Assembly: GCF_028453695.1 (NCBI RefSeq)
Contig: NC_135781.1
Location: forward strand, 17,359,640-17,423,639
Length of the DNA stretch: 64,000 bases
Direction of reading: 5' to 3'
Source of the DNA: Augochlora pura
Taxonomy: Eukaryota > Arthropoda > Insecta > Hymenoptera > Halictidae
The notes under the pieces were generated by a model, which did no database searches, had not been told where the DNA came from, and worked only from the letters and a program-made list of their open reading frames with translations. The position numbers and the translations under genes were made by a program. Each line of letters begins with the position of its first letter. The first letter of the stretch is position 1. Positions 13,187 through 26,000 of this stretch are shown here, piece by piece.

Positions 13187-13880
13187 ACCACGGAGATTGA
13201 CTACAGTTTTCTTCATCTATCTCCACCCTTATTCTCGTCCTCATTTTCAATTGGCACAGATTGGAATGTTGTCTAGAATGTATGTCTAGACTCGATCGAA
13301 CATGTTTTATGGATTTCTTCGAAGATCGTTTATTTTCTATTTTTCCTTCCTGCGCTGGGTATTATTACGTTTCCTTAAAGTTTGTTATCCCATTTTATTT
13401 GGGATTTATTTAGCATGTTTCCATCGTGTCGCACTCCGTTGTTTGTTTGCAATATTTTTCTGGAGATGACTCGATCGAATTCTGACTTATGATTATGGAG
13501 AGCACATGAAAACCGAGGATGCTTAAAAGCAAGGCTGCTAGCCGAAACACGGCCTCAGTTAAGATATCGGTTTGATGGAAAAGTAATAAAAAAAAGAAAA
13601 GAGTCTGAAGATACAATACTAAAAAAATTATTGAAAAAAAATATATTCCAATTTTTCATCGATACATTTCTTATAATAGACTGCGATTAGTCATTTTCGT
13701 TCGAGTTTAGAAATATTGTTAGTGTTCGGTTTATATCAATGCTCGAGGACCGTATAGCGCGCAAAATGTAATTCACTGATATTTTCTACCATTAAGTACG
13801 GAGATGAACAAACGATACTTCTGAAGAGTAATATGAACGTTGACGTACGATAAATAAATGAGGATCAAATGTACTGGTTC
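13187..13880 (+). other. Abl: Abl 3' UTR (probable)
   Basis: Follows the Abl stop directly and remains GC-richer than the DNA beyond. An AATAAA lies at 13,853-13,858, a plausible poly(A) signal. No coding signal. Confidence 0.5.
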
Positions 13881-16202
13881 CTTCAATTTTTTTAACAATA
13901 GTTTTAAACTTGTAGTAAAAGGACGAGCAATCGCAGTTCATAAAAGAAGAATAGATAATACATATATATGTAGTATGGATAACAGCAAGATATACTTTTT
14001 GTATACTGAACACATTAATTTTTTGGATTACAAATTATTACTTTTACGTCGATCCAATATTTAGTCTGCATAAATGAAGCTGTACGTAAATTATACACTC
14101 GTCCGCTATACGATAAATGTGGTGATTATAGTTGTCGAGTAAAACGTCTCGGTGTTCTTTCATCGAAATTTCTTGCGCCGTGCTTCGTAATATCGTATGC
14201 AAAGTCTTAGGCTAGATTATAAATAATAAGTGCGAAACTTTTAAGCGAATAAGCCATTTTAATGCGTGAGAGGATGTAACAATTTTTGTATTTGTATAGA
14301 ATAAGTCGAGTACAGGTATGCTTAAACAGTACAGTAAAACCTCGATCATGCAAACTAATCAGAAGGATATCGTCAAATCGATGAACTTCTCGATTAATCA
14401 AACGCAACTTTCAATCTCATTCTAATTATATTTTATTCGAAATTTATTTCGAGCTGTATTATAAAAGTAGGTTATTCTTATTATTCGTATTGAGAGATAT
14501 TAATTTTATTACTTTGACACAGCGACTGTACTGATCGCTCATAATCTTCAAAACTTCTTGAATTGTAGTAGAATTTATTGAAATAAAATATTTAATACTC
14601 GTCAACGTAATGCAATTGTTGTAATACGATCCTATTCGTATTTGAGTAATCGAAAGTTTGATCAAACGTTTGAATAATCAAAAATGGAATATATTATACC
14701 GTTGACTAAAGTCGAAGTTCTACTGTACATTTACAAATATAAATCAGAGGGTGTAATTAATCAAATTTTCAAGCATTATATTTTGTCATCATCACGTAGA
14801 CATTCTTCCAGAATACGTTGATGGAAAACGTGACTCCGGATACTTCTAGAAGAATCATAAAAAAATTATTTCTTAATTTATATTCCTTTTTTCAGTTATT
14901 TATGAATTAAGAAAAAAAGAATAATTCGCCATTCCTTTGTAACGTAAATTTTAATTTGCCGTTTTAATAATTGTATAATTACGATTTTATGTATATGTAC
15001 AGTAATTTAGCATTTCTAACTGATAGTGTAATGAATACCGTTTTTGAAATTTGCTATTGTAGTCTTCCATAGATAGGTTCCGGAGTCTTTATACGTTTTA
15101 TTCCGCTACGTAAAATTAAGAAATATGCAACGATAATGAAATGCCACTCTATTCGCAAGTCAAGCTGTTTTTCCTTATAACACTGCCTACGTTATGGCTA
15201 CTAGAATACATCGATCGACAATGCTAATTATGCGAACCGGACGTTTTCCTCTTTTCGGTTCAATTACTCAATTTTCGTTGCATCGTTTGTACCTGTGATA
15301 CACCGATCGACTTTTATCTGTTATCTTCAAAGAAAAATAGAGGAAGTGAGAGAGGATGGGAAGAAAAGAAAAATTTGAGTGATCGTATGAAAGAATCTTT
15401 GCGAGAATACCTAGGTGTATAGATTTTTAAGTGGAATTTTTATCAATTTCTAGTTATCCCCATAAAAGTACTAAACCAAAATATTATCTCTAAATACTTG
15501 ATAATTTTCAAGAAATCACACATAATATTTTATAATTTAATGTTCATTTTAGAAAAAGTATTAGCCTTATTATATGTAATTTTTCTAAAAACTACTCCTG
15601 ATTCTTATTAAATGAAGAATCATGTATTGCAAAGACTGTTTTATCTATTATAAGCAGATAACTAACTAATTTTTTTATCTACAAACTGCGTGTTGTATGT
15701 AATTTTTAAATTTTGTTTAATTATTTTAGTCATAAGAATATTTACAAGTATAAATTATAATGCTATTGACGCGAATAAAAATAGAATATGTGATTTCTTA
15801 AAAGTATAAGTAATTATGGGCAATATTTGTAAAATTTATTAAGGAATATTATGAACTATAAATTAATAGATGTTTCATTCAAAAAGCTTTATACCTAGAA
15901 TTTCTCGAAATTTTGTTAATCAGTGGACGTTTAAGTTGATGAACCATCAAAGGATATGAAATCGATGTTTTATACAATATGTATCATAGTAACATTTATA
16001 TCTAAGTATTTATATCTATATTTATTTTTAGTTCTTTCTCGTGTAAAGTTATTCCTAAATGATCGACCAACGTACTGATTCACTAATACGAAAATTTTAA
16101 TATCGCTTTATACATTGATATAAGATCGACGATAGTAATAAAAAGGAATATTGAATCAAACGGTTCTTTGGAAAAATTTAATGTATTCTTATTATTTAAT
16201 GT
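13881..16202. other. Intergenic DNA between convergent Abl and Nxt1
   Basis: AT-rich, with only short ORFs of 60-75 codons on both strands, none recognisable. No RNA gene or element edges identified. Confidence 0.6.
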
Positions 16203-16208
16203 TTTATT
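16203..16208 (-). terminator. Nxt1: Nxt1 poly(A) signal abutting the stop codon
   Basis: On the minus strand the Nxt1 stop TGA is followed immediately, with no spacer, by AATAAA. If used, cleavage would fall 10-30 nt on, giving one of the shortest possible 3' UTRs. Confidence 0.5.
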
Positions 16209-16921
16209 TCAAACATCTGGGATTTCTTGAGCTCGGAAGCAGTCACTTACAATTTTCCATTTATCTCCCATTGCTGTAATAAGAAAGCTCTGATTGAATG
16301 GTTTTGATGTTTTATCATCGTATTTTACAGTTCCCCCAACTTTTACAAGAAAAGTCAGCTGATTTGCCACTTGAGGACCTATACATACACAAAACAATAT
16401 ACATTTCAATACTTGTTTAATGATAGATTGTTAGATATGAATATTACTAGCTTACCTGTTATTGGTTGAGCATCTAATGTAAGTATATTATGATCAGAAG
16501 GTGGCAAATCTGTCCAAAATTTTTGTATATTATCTTTGCCATTAATGCCATTTCCATTCCAAATTAAAGTTGCAGTATCCAGATATAACCTTGATATCAA
16601 CTAAAATTTACAAATTGTTTTTTTGCAAGAATATTTCAATTATTTAATTTATTTACACCCATAATAAATTTGAATTATTTTCTTAGAATTCACTGACTTT
16701 CGCAGGATACAACATTCAAGCATTATTTGATATTAAGTACTTACATATCTTCGTTTGTCTAAACTTTCATAATAAAGCTTTGTGAATTCCTCAGCTGTCC
16801 GACAAGCCTGATCAATCTTACTCTTCAAATCCTACAAAATAATAATATATTAATTTTGGATAATTCTACAGTGAGTAAAATAATATTTTAATGTTTAATG
16901 GTTTCAAAGTACTTGTTCCAT
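16209..16921 (-). CDS. Nxt1: NTF2-related export protein 1 (p15)
   Basis: Small NTF2-fold protein that pairs with NXF1 and helps carry mRNA through nuclear pores. Exons on the minus strand: 16,913-16,921, 16,745-16,831, 16,456-16,600 and 16,209-16,378, giving 136 residues in phase; human NXT1 is about 140. Visible family signatures are DQACRTAEEFTKLYYESLDK near the N-terminus, SRLYLDTATLIWNGNG, FNQSFLITA and WKIVSDCFR near the C-terminus. The first exon supplies only Met-Glu-Gln before a GTACTT donor. I chose it because it is the nearest ATG that meets the phase-0 acceptor at 16,831, and it is the least secure part of the model. The gene converges with Abl and is head-to-head with rno, about 4.2 kb from the rno promoter. 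Confidence 0.88.
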
Positions 16922-18476
16922 TTTTCAGAACTATTAATTAAATCAGCTTTACGGAAATTCAATATTTTCTTTCCTGTACGGTCAGAAAAAGATAAAACAT
17001 AACCTCTAAAAACTAAACAAAATTAATCGTAAGATAAGTCTGAAAATGTACGATCATTATTGTCACTAATTGCTTCTTACAATTAATAATATCCACATCC
17101 ATATATATTAAATTTAAGAATGTATGTATGTTTTAAATAAAATTGCAAGAGTATCGCATTTTGTCACTAAAAAGATACACTTGCTATGATTACAATATTT
17201 ATTTTTGAATATGTATGCATGTACATATCAAATTTAATATCCGATTGTCGATATTTTTCAAAATTTCAAATATCAACAAATTCTTATATTAAATAAAAAA
17301 ATGTTAGTTTCTTTCTCACATAAAAGTGTCAAACAACGACAAAATATTTATTATATGCTATAGTAATTAAAATAATTCAAAATATTCAAATTAAATTTTT
17401 AAATCACATTGACTATGAAAGTTTTCTATTTCATTGATTACAAAGCTAACAAAGAGGTAGACTAGCCACGAAACTTCACGGATTAGCAGATCGGCATCTG
17501 GCCGTACAGATTTCGTTATTACCAAGAAATGTATAGCTACTTGATATTATGAGATGGAGCCACTAACGTTTTCTACTAGAAATGAGGAAGAAACTCAATT
17601 CAAATAGAAATATTCTCCGGATTAAGAAATGCAGTGACATTATCTTATAATTTTGGAATTATTGGAGATGTTAAACTAAAATTTCCACTAAAAATACTTA
17701 AAAAATAATAATTCTTAACTTTAGTCAATTAAATATCTTTTTGTATTTGTTAAACAATAATTTGTAATTAATTTTAATTCATATTTTTGCTAAAAAAAAT
17801 TGTTTAAATATAATTTTGGGAATTATCTTTTATATTGTAAATGTGTATTTTATATGTATGTAAAATATGAAAGTGAGTAATTTTTTTTGTAATCAACACA
17901 TACAAAAATTACCGGAAAGGTAAATATGAATTTCAAACATGCAAACATATTTTTATTATAAAATCTTATAAATAAATATTATTTATAATAACTATAATTT
18001 TTCAGAGATGCAGATTGTTACATACAATGCCGTTTTTGTATAACTTTTTAACCATAACAGATATTGACACGTTATTTAATCACAATAATATACAAATATT
18101 ATGTGATAAACGAGTTTGGAAAAATTATAAAAATTATGTTACAAATATCTAATTTCTCAATTTCAGTTCTCGATTATCTTTGTGGATATTTTTATATGTA
18201 TGCTAGATGTGAAAGAGTCAGTATAATTTTGAGATATTCAAATGCGAACAGAAACTGGAGAGTCGAAGATTGCTTATCTGTACTACAGCATAAAGAAATA
18301 AATATAATACGAAGTATAGTCCAAATCGACACCTATCAATTCCCTTACTAAATGGAGGTCGAGACTTTTATTTCTAGTAAAGTTTATATCATAGCATGCG
18401 TTGCCGAACGAGTCATGGATATTAAAGACCCAGCGACTGGCTAACGGCATAAAGTGCAAACAGATAGACAATGACG
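16922..18476. other. Intergenic DNA upstream of Nxt1
   Basis: AT-rich throughout; it must contain the Nxt1 promoter, but I cannot pick a start site. No gene seen. Confidence 0.5.
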
Positions 18477-18722
18477 CATGAATGAAAATTTAAACTTTCA
18501 CATTTTTCAATATATTTTCATAAAAGTATTACGAATGAACTACATAAACACGATATCATTTAGATGTTCTAAAAAAATATTACAAATTTTTCATAACATT
18601 ACTTATCAATCAAAAATGTCTAATTATACTCGAGTTTGAACACATTTTTATCTCAATGTATCTTGATGCTTTTATAAAACTATATTGAAAAATGTAAAAA
18701 TTTAAATTTTCATTTGTGCATG
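18477..18722. mobile_element. Short inverted-repeat element (MITE-like)
   Basis: The arm at 18,477-18,530 reads CATGAATGAAAATTTAAA... and the arm at about 18,666-18,722 is its reverse complement with a few mismatches and a small gap. Together they could fold into a hairpin of about 50 pairs with an AT-rich loop of about 135 nt. No ORF. No clear target-site duplication, so the family is unknown. Confidence 0.5.
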
Positions 18723-19000
18723 ATTCCCCATCCGCTTACATTGTACGATACATAGTGTCTCCCTAAATGCCGTGGGATCGAAATTGAAAGTGTATTTCAA
18801 GCGTCAACGAGATACGATTCTTTGTCTCGCGGTTCGCCTTTATAGTTGCCAACATCACACACGCGTATGTGTTGTATGAACGAAATTACCTAAAAAGGTA
18901 GCGGCCACCATACCGGTATAAATTACTATGAATACATTGTAAAGCTACTCGGGCCTACGTCCGGCGGGAACATGCTACATTCGGAGGGAAGATGCCTCGA
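18723..19000. other. GC-rich patch in AT-rich intergenic DNA
   Basis: Contains GC-rich runs such as GGTAGCGGCCACC and GGCCTACGTCCGGCGGGAAC but no usable ORF. It could be a promoter (for Nxt1, minus strand) or a repeat fragment. I cannot decide. Confidence 0.3.
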
Positions 19001-20860
19001 TTACTTTGAAATCGGTGGCAAAATAATGTTTATTATAAAAAATTTGGTGAGAAATGATAACTATTATGAATTATTATTAAAAAATTGGAATTATTGTAAA
19101 TTACTACTGAGAACTTATAATTACATACTATAAATTATGATAAAAGTATACTCTTATGATATAAAAGTTATTTAAAAATATCATTTTTCTTTGTTCCGAT
19201 CATTCTAAGACACTTTTCATGTTAAATGCTACAAATAAGTTAGACAATTTTGAAACATTTATACATCTCTAAAGACGTTTTGTTTGATGATGTTTTAATA
19301 TTTGTGAATTTTAAAAACAAAAATGAAGACAATTATAGACAAAGGAGCAGTAATATAGCTTCTCAATTTTATATTACATTATAAAACTGAAATTATATTT
19401 TTAATCATTTTAAACGTTAACTTCTTAGCTAATAAGACAATGTAAGGAGAAAAGGTTGCAAGAAGAAAATTGAATGCAAAAATTTATCTTGGAAATATAA
19501 TAGTATTTACTAAAAACTTTCTCAGATATGATATGTTATATCTATCATATTTCCTAGCCAATTTTCCTTTATTTTTTGTATAACATAATAATGTATAAAA
19601 TTTCCACAGTTAGTATATAAATTTCATTGCATTTTCAAATAATACTTAGAGGCCGCAGCTTGATGCGTAGCAAGTATCGGTATAGAAATTTTCGTTGCCC
19701 CGATTGGCTGACAGTTCACTCCTGAGACAAGATCCACAGCAGATTGGATACACAGTAAAATGAAAGGAATGTATGTGTCAACTTTGGAAATAAAAAAAGA
19801 GTTTGGAGTAGGTTCTATTACTGTACTTGCATGTGTATGAAAATTATACATACAAACGTATACTGCCGATGAGCAAATACGCATCCGACATAACATCAAT
19901 CTAAGCTTGCATCTGCCTCCGATTCCACGTCGACAGTCTTTCTATTTAGGCGCCACCTTATGAGCACTAGTGTAACTAAACATGTCAAATTACTTGTTTC
20001 ACATTATCGATATCGCGATTTTTAGCACTACAAAACTATGTTGAAACGCTTCTCAAGTTTTTATCTTTATATAAAAATATTTTTCTATGGGAAACGAATC
20101 ATTTGAAAGAGGAAGGTTCGAAGCAATGCGCGTGACTCATGACATCACCCAGAAAATTCATCTAATGGCATAAGAATACTTGAATTCCATGACTTTGGAA
20201 CCATCAATTTTTGATTTACTTTCTAAGATTTCAATTATCAAATATCTGCATAATATTCTTAATTCGTAAGTTACGCGTGCTACTTCCTTCTTCGAATGAT
20301 ACATTTTGTATCGAAAAATATTCTTATTATAAGGACAAAAACTTAGGGGCCGTAAAACCATCATTTTGTCGGTAAAAATGACATTTACCTTTATCGCGTT
20401 ACCACAGAGTCCACCCTCTTAAGATGCCAAACGTGTTTTTAAAAAAGCAAGAATAAATAATCATGACCAAGATAAAATAATTTACTAAAATGCATTTATT
20501 GATATGAATTTAAAGTCTGTTAGGTAAATTTGTATAAATCGTTATTAATGCATTAAAACACTAATTTGTTTTCATTCTGTATGTACAGGAAACTATCACA
20601 AGAGAGCGCAAGATATTGATGAAATTTCAGTTCAGTTACCTGTAATGCTTTCAGTTATTTCGTGATCTATTGAAAATGATTTGACTGCTTAAGGAAAACC
20701 CTAGACATTGCTACTTACTTATCGTAAAAATCTTCCTTTATTAATAATACCACTTTCTCCTTTCTATTTTTGAATTCTGATACAACAGAGAAGTATTATA
20801 CGAGGCGTTAAACACAGTAAAGAATCTCCACACTTATTATACTTCAAATATTAAAAGGTC
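19001..20860. other. Intergenic DNA, possible TIR-element fragment
   Basis: No gene seen. Around 19,690-19,740 a stretch with TTGCCCCGATTGGCTGACAG resembles the terminal arm of the large element at 52,671-57,044 and may be a small relic; the match is short. An AAGAGGGTGGACTC-type motif (minus strand) near 20,410 ends in TTAA, but I found no partner end. Confidence 0.35.
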
Positions 20861-21069
20861 GCATATTATGAAAATAATGAGAAGGTTGGTTATTTATAGT
20901 GTTCACTTATTATTTTCACAAGCTGTTCCTAAAATTCAGACATATAAGCGATTGTTTGAGTGTGAGCCTACATCTAGTGAAATTGTCAGAGCTTTTGATT
21001 CTGCTCTGTCCCCAGAGCAGCTGGTAGTCCGTGCCGCGGATAAGAGCAATCGCAAGATCTCACCGTGTT

Positions 21070-23090
21070 CTCGCGGGGTCACGTGACTCCGCGCTCAGAC
21101 AGTTATTTTTTTAGGCATGATGGCGCCAAACAGCAGTATCCACATTAATGTAAATATAATATCGATTCGGTGCACCGCGCGAGGAAGAAAGCCATCGGGT
21201 GTCCTTACGGAGGCTATTTGAGGGCATCGAGCGTGCTCAGCAGGAGCCCTCGGCCCACGAAGTGAGTAAAATCGAGCTAGTCGCGGCTGCGACTCGAATT
21301 GCTAATGAGGACATCTTGGTTAGGCTGCCGTGACAGAGGCGTACTCGGACTACTGCCATCTCGGAGCTACCGATCGAAGAATAATTCGATCGTTCACGAT
21401 CAAACGTACCGGCTATTATTCGTCACGTGCATCATCGCGCGCGAAATCACCCTCTCCGTCGATAGATCAATAATAAGGCATTTACTGCCTTCCGACCATC
21501 TATATCTTTCTCTTTCTCTCTTACGTTCTGGTTCTCTCTCTTGCGCGCGTGCGTGTTCATGTTTGCGTGTGCGTGTCGAACTTGTGCTCGCGTGTTCGTA
21601 TCCATACCGTGCGCTTGTGTTATATTCACGTTCGTGCGTACCTGTGCATTCACGTCGCGTGTGCGTATTTACTTACACTCGTGTGCATGTGCATTCGAAT
21701 TCACATACGTGTGCGTTCAGATGTGTATACCTGAGTGCCGAGATTCGTGTGCGAGTCGAGCCTGTCGCCATCTGTATTGTCAATGTTGTCGGCCAGCAGG
21801 AGCACCACCAGCCCAATGGACCCGTGAGCATTTTCGACTCTCCGCCCGATCTTCTTCTAAACGTCTGTTCTCGACCGCGAGTCTCGACTTCCACGTGTCG
21901 AGTCATCGAAAGTCCTACGGCTATCCTTCACGGTCGAGCCTCGGCGCCGCTCGAGCGTCGCCGCGGAGTAACTCCGTCGCAATGTTTACATGCCACCCGC
22001 CACGGCGACCAGTTTCTCCAAAACCCTTGTGCTTTTGCAACTGCTCGGGGCCTTATAGCGTTACGGATAAACGATTTCGTTCAAGTTATAACTCTTCCTG
22101 CTGGACTGCCCCATTTATAACCTCTCCGCGGCGGCCATCGAGGATCAACGGCCGCAGACCCCCTGCAATACAATCGGTTCATACCATCGGCCCTTTTGTC
22201 CAATTTTTATGCTCGAACAACTTTTACGTCGTTAGAAATCTTATATCATATCTTTTATTGTGTGCCAGTTTGCAGAATTGTGTACCTGTGTTACTAAATA
22301 TCTCTCAGTCAGAGTGGTATCTTTGTAGATTCACTTTGCGAAGGAATGCTTTGTGTATTGCACTTGTGATCACTGTGAAATACCAGTTATTATATATAGT
22401 TTAGCTTTTTCAACTCTGTAGCAGTAACTTCTATTAGATCTAAACATCTTGTTTTCAAGTGGTTAACATGAAATCTGATTAAGTAGATGCATTTTACCTT
22501 TTTTGTTCTATACGTTCAACGCTACACATCAATGTTTTGTTTACATGCTATTCTCACTAATTAGATTTGCTATTTTCATTTGTTTTTGTGAAAATAATTA
22601 GTTATTTTCATTCCCATGATGTAATAAACAAATACTTAATTCTATATATTATTTTGTTGCAACTTCAACTTATTATTTAGTTGTATTAGTATGTTTTAGT
22701 TATATTTCATATACTACTTTTATTAAATAGTAAAATGTGTTATATATATCTTTTTGTTTTTAAAATGTGATAATTATACACAGATAATTGTGTATAGTGT
22801 TAAGCTTAGTTGTTTTTATTTTTGTGAATAAGCTTTGACTCAACTTTTTTATGTCCTGTTTTCAATGAGATATATGTGACAACTGTTTCCTCTTGTTACA
22901 GCTCCGAGAGGAATCCAATTTCTAGATAATAAATACATGGACAACTATGTAGTGAGTAGTTAAATCAAAGTTTTGTTTTTTTTACTTTCTCTGTTTTATA
23001 GTTTTCAGTGTGAAAGGAAATCAAATTTTTTAGGGTGTGCACGGCTCACCTGCACGTGCCACATACCGCTAGCTCACTTGGTATAGTAGA
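21070..23090 (+). promoter_or_regulatory. rno: rhinoceros promoter and 5' leader
   Basis: G+C rises sharply at about 21,000. At 21,078-21,087 there is a perfect palindrome GTCACGTGAC (E-box of the USF/TFEB CLEAR type), and at 21,121-21,130 TGGCGCCAAA matches the E2F/DP consensus in reverse. A probable leader exon ends at 21,261 before GTGAGTAA. A second noncoding exon is 22,902-22,951 (acceptor TTGTTACAG, donor GTGAGT), and the start-codon exon opens at 23,034. Long open frames at 21,299-22,404 are compositional: Ser/Arg/Cys/Val-rich with no family likeness. Confidence 0.5.
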
Positions 23091-26000
23091 ATGGCACAGC
23101 GAGGCAAACGAATAAACAGAAACGACAATGATTTGGCGTCTTGCCCAGGCGCAATCAAAAGGCGCAAATGTAGGCTGGGTCCAGCGACGGGTTCGTCGTC
23201 GCTGGCAGCTACCATGGGGCCCTCAGAAGAGGAGGAGACGATGGCGTCGTCCAGTCAAGGAGGGGCATCCTGGACCCCCAGACCTCTTAGTGACATCAAA
23301 ATCTCTAGTATATACAATCGCTCCTCTGCTGAGGCTCCAGCAGAATTATTTCGTAAGGATTTGATCAGTGCGATGAAATTACCTGACAGTGAACCACTAA
23401 GTCCCAATGAATATTGGGTCATTACTGATCAGTGGAAACAAGAATGGGAAAGAGGTGTTCAAGTACCTGTCAACCCAGATTCCCTTCCTGAACCTACAGT
23501 CACTATCACGCAGGCAGCACCTGTAAAGCAGCACTCTGAATTTAAGCTGTAAGTTCCTTTATTTATATAATTTATATAATTTATATACTCCTATATAATT
23601 GGTTTATAGAAATGAAGCTGTAAAATGTAAAGAAACTACGATAGTTTTATGTAACAATTTTGCATTAGACACAATTAACATGATGTAAATTATGATTTCT
23701 AGAAATATATATGCGTGAACAATAATTTCATTATTTTACTATAGTTGAAAAAGTAGGTCAGTAATGGAATTGCAATTTATACTTCTATAATATATAAAAT
23801 TTGATAAAATTGTCCTTTGCTTGTTGATTCAGCATTAAATTCTTCTAAAAATGCTCAAAATTATATCTTATATATAGAGCATAATTCTAATGAAAAAAAT
23901 ATTTAAAGATGAATTAATTTAAATTAAGCAGACTCTCACTGTAAATAGATTAAATATGTTATTTTATGTTTTTTTGTAAACAAGTGTTAATGATTTTCTT
24001 TGTCAATAATGCTTTCATAGACCTAAGAAATTCGTAAGGATATCGCGTGACGATTACTTTAACTCGGAAGATCATCATTTAAGCACAACACCAGCACGAG
24101 CTGAGAAAGCTTGTGCTTATGACCTTGATGACACTGATATTGCTTGGTTGGATGTATTAAATGGTGAACGCGCACAGGTACATTTAAAGTTCACTGTTTC
24201 TAGATAAGTATGAATAACACAGTTAAGAAGTAGTTTATTTAACTTTCTGTATTTGGTTTATATGATAATTTTTCTATTTACACATTAACTAATTACTAAT
24301 TCGTTTAAAAGATCTTAAATCCATGTAATTATCATATTTATTAAACCATTATGGTTGCACATATTAAATTTCTCTTTAGGGATAAATCTATAATACATGA
24401 AATGTATAAGTTATACAATCTAGTTAAATATTCTAAAACATAATCTAAAAAGTTATGTTAATAACTATATTTTAGGCTGGGCAATTGCCAATCACGGAGT
24501 CGCAACTGGAACGCGTGATAGAAGAACTGGAAGTTCGTTGTTGGGAAATAATACAGACTATTGTTAAAAATGAAGAAGGTCTTGGCATTGAATATGATGA
24601 AAATGTAATTTGTGATGTCTGCAGATCTGTAAGTCATTTTTAACAATACAACGAACTTTTATAAAAAAAATAACTGTCAAATAAAATGTGTGTTTATTTT
24701 GTTTTTTATTAGCCTGATTCTGAAGAAGGAAACGAGATGGTATTTTGTGACTGCTGCAACATATGCGTGCATCAAGCTTGTTATGGGATTACTTCAATAC
24801 CAGATGGTTCCTGGTTATGTAGAACTTGTTCTTTAAGTCAACGACCAGATTGTGTTCTCTGTCCTAACAAAGGTGGTGCTATGAAGTGTACTCGAAGTGG
24901 CCAAAAGTGGGCTCATGTCTCTTGTGCTTTATGGATCCCAGAAGTCAGCATTGGTTGTGTAGAAAGAATGGAACCTATCACTAAAATATCCAGTATTCCG
25001 GTACATACATATTTACTCATGCATACGGAAACTTGCAAAGACGAAATATTTCTCTTTAAATAGTGGATAAATGAATATTAATAAAATAAACCTTCGATTA
25101 CAGCAAAGTCGATGGGCCCTAATATGTGTGTTGTGTCGAGAAAGGGTCGGTGCTTGTATCCAATGTAGCATAAAAACATGCAAAACGGCTTATCATGTGA
25201 CATGTGCCTTCAAATATGGCTTGCAGATGAAGGCAATCATTGAAAATGAAATGGCTGATGATGGAGTAAAATTAAGGGTACTTTAATCTTATTTTTCAAT
25301 GTTGTAGTAAAACAATTAAATACATTTTAGTAATGTAAGCATGCATTAGAAAATAGAAAAGATGTAGAGAACATTAATTCAATTTTTTTTTAATAATAAT
25401 ATTAAAACAAATTAAGATGCTTCTAGACTGTAAACAAAGTGACTATAGAAGTTAAACAAAATCTAGTAAGTTTGGGAATGTTTTAGAAAGAAAATGTAAA
25501 TGTTCAATTTACAGTCATACTGCCAGAAACATTGTAGAACGAATGCAAAAGATAAAGTTCAAGGAGCTGGAGGCAGTATAGGAAGCGGAGCAGATAAAGC
25601 AGGATCAGATTCAGAGGATGCAGAATCCAGGAGACGCAAAAGGAAAGACATGACTTCTGAGGAAAAGAATCAAGCACGCGCTGCAAAGTACGTAATACTA
25701 TTACCGTTTCGTCTTAATTTTTTACTAAAATATTTTCCATCAACGAGATATTTTTATGTATTAGATTGCAAGAAATAGAAGCAGAATTTGACAAACACGT
25801 GAGTTTGAAGGACATTGCTACACAACAGTTGGATGTGGATCCTGAAGGCATTATCTACATTTATAATTATTGGAAACTTAAGAGAAGAGTAAGTAACACT
25901 TGAATCTTTGATGAATTCATTAGAAAAGTCGCTTTTAATTATTTGTTTAATTTGTTTTTTCAAAAACTACATTTCCAAACTTAATTATTTTTAAATTTAT

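Noticed and set aside
21299..22404. Overlapping 273- and 287-codon plus-strand ORFs
   Set aside because: Both arise from alternating GT/GC-rich DNA, have odd composition (Arg/Cys/Val/Ser runs), overlap in different frames and lie in the rno leader region; no family likeness.
22902..23034. Possible earlier rno start at an ATG in the leader exon (about 22,935)
   Set aside because: The reading frame does not continue into the MAQRGKR start-codon exon, and that start resembles known rno N-termini.
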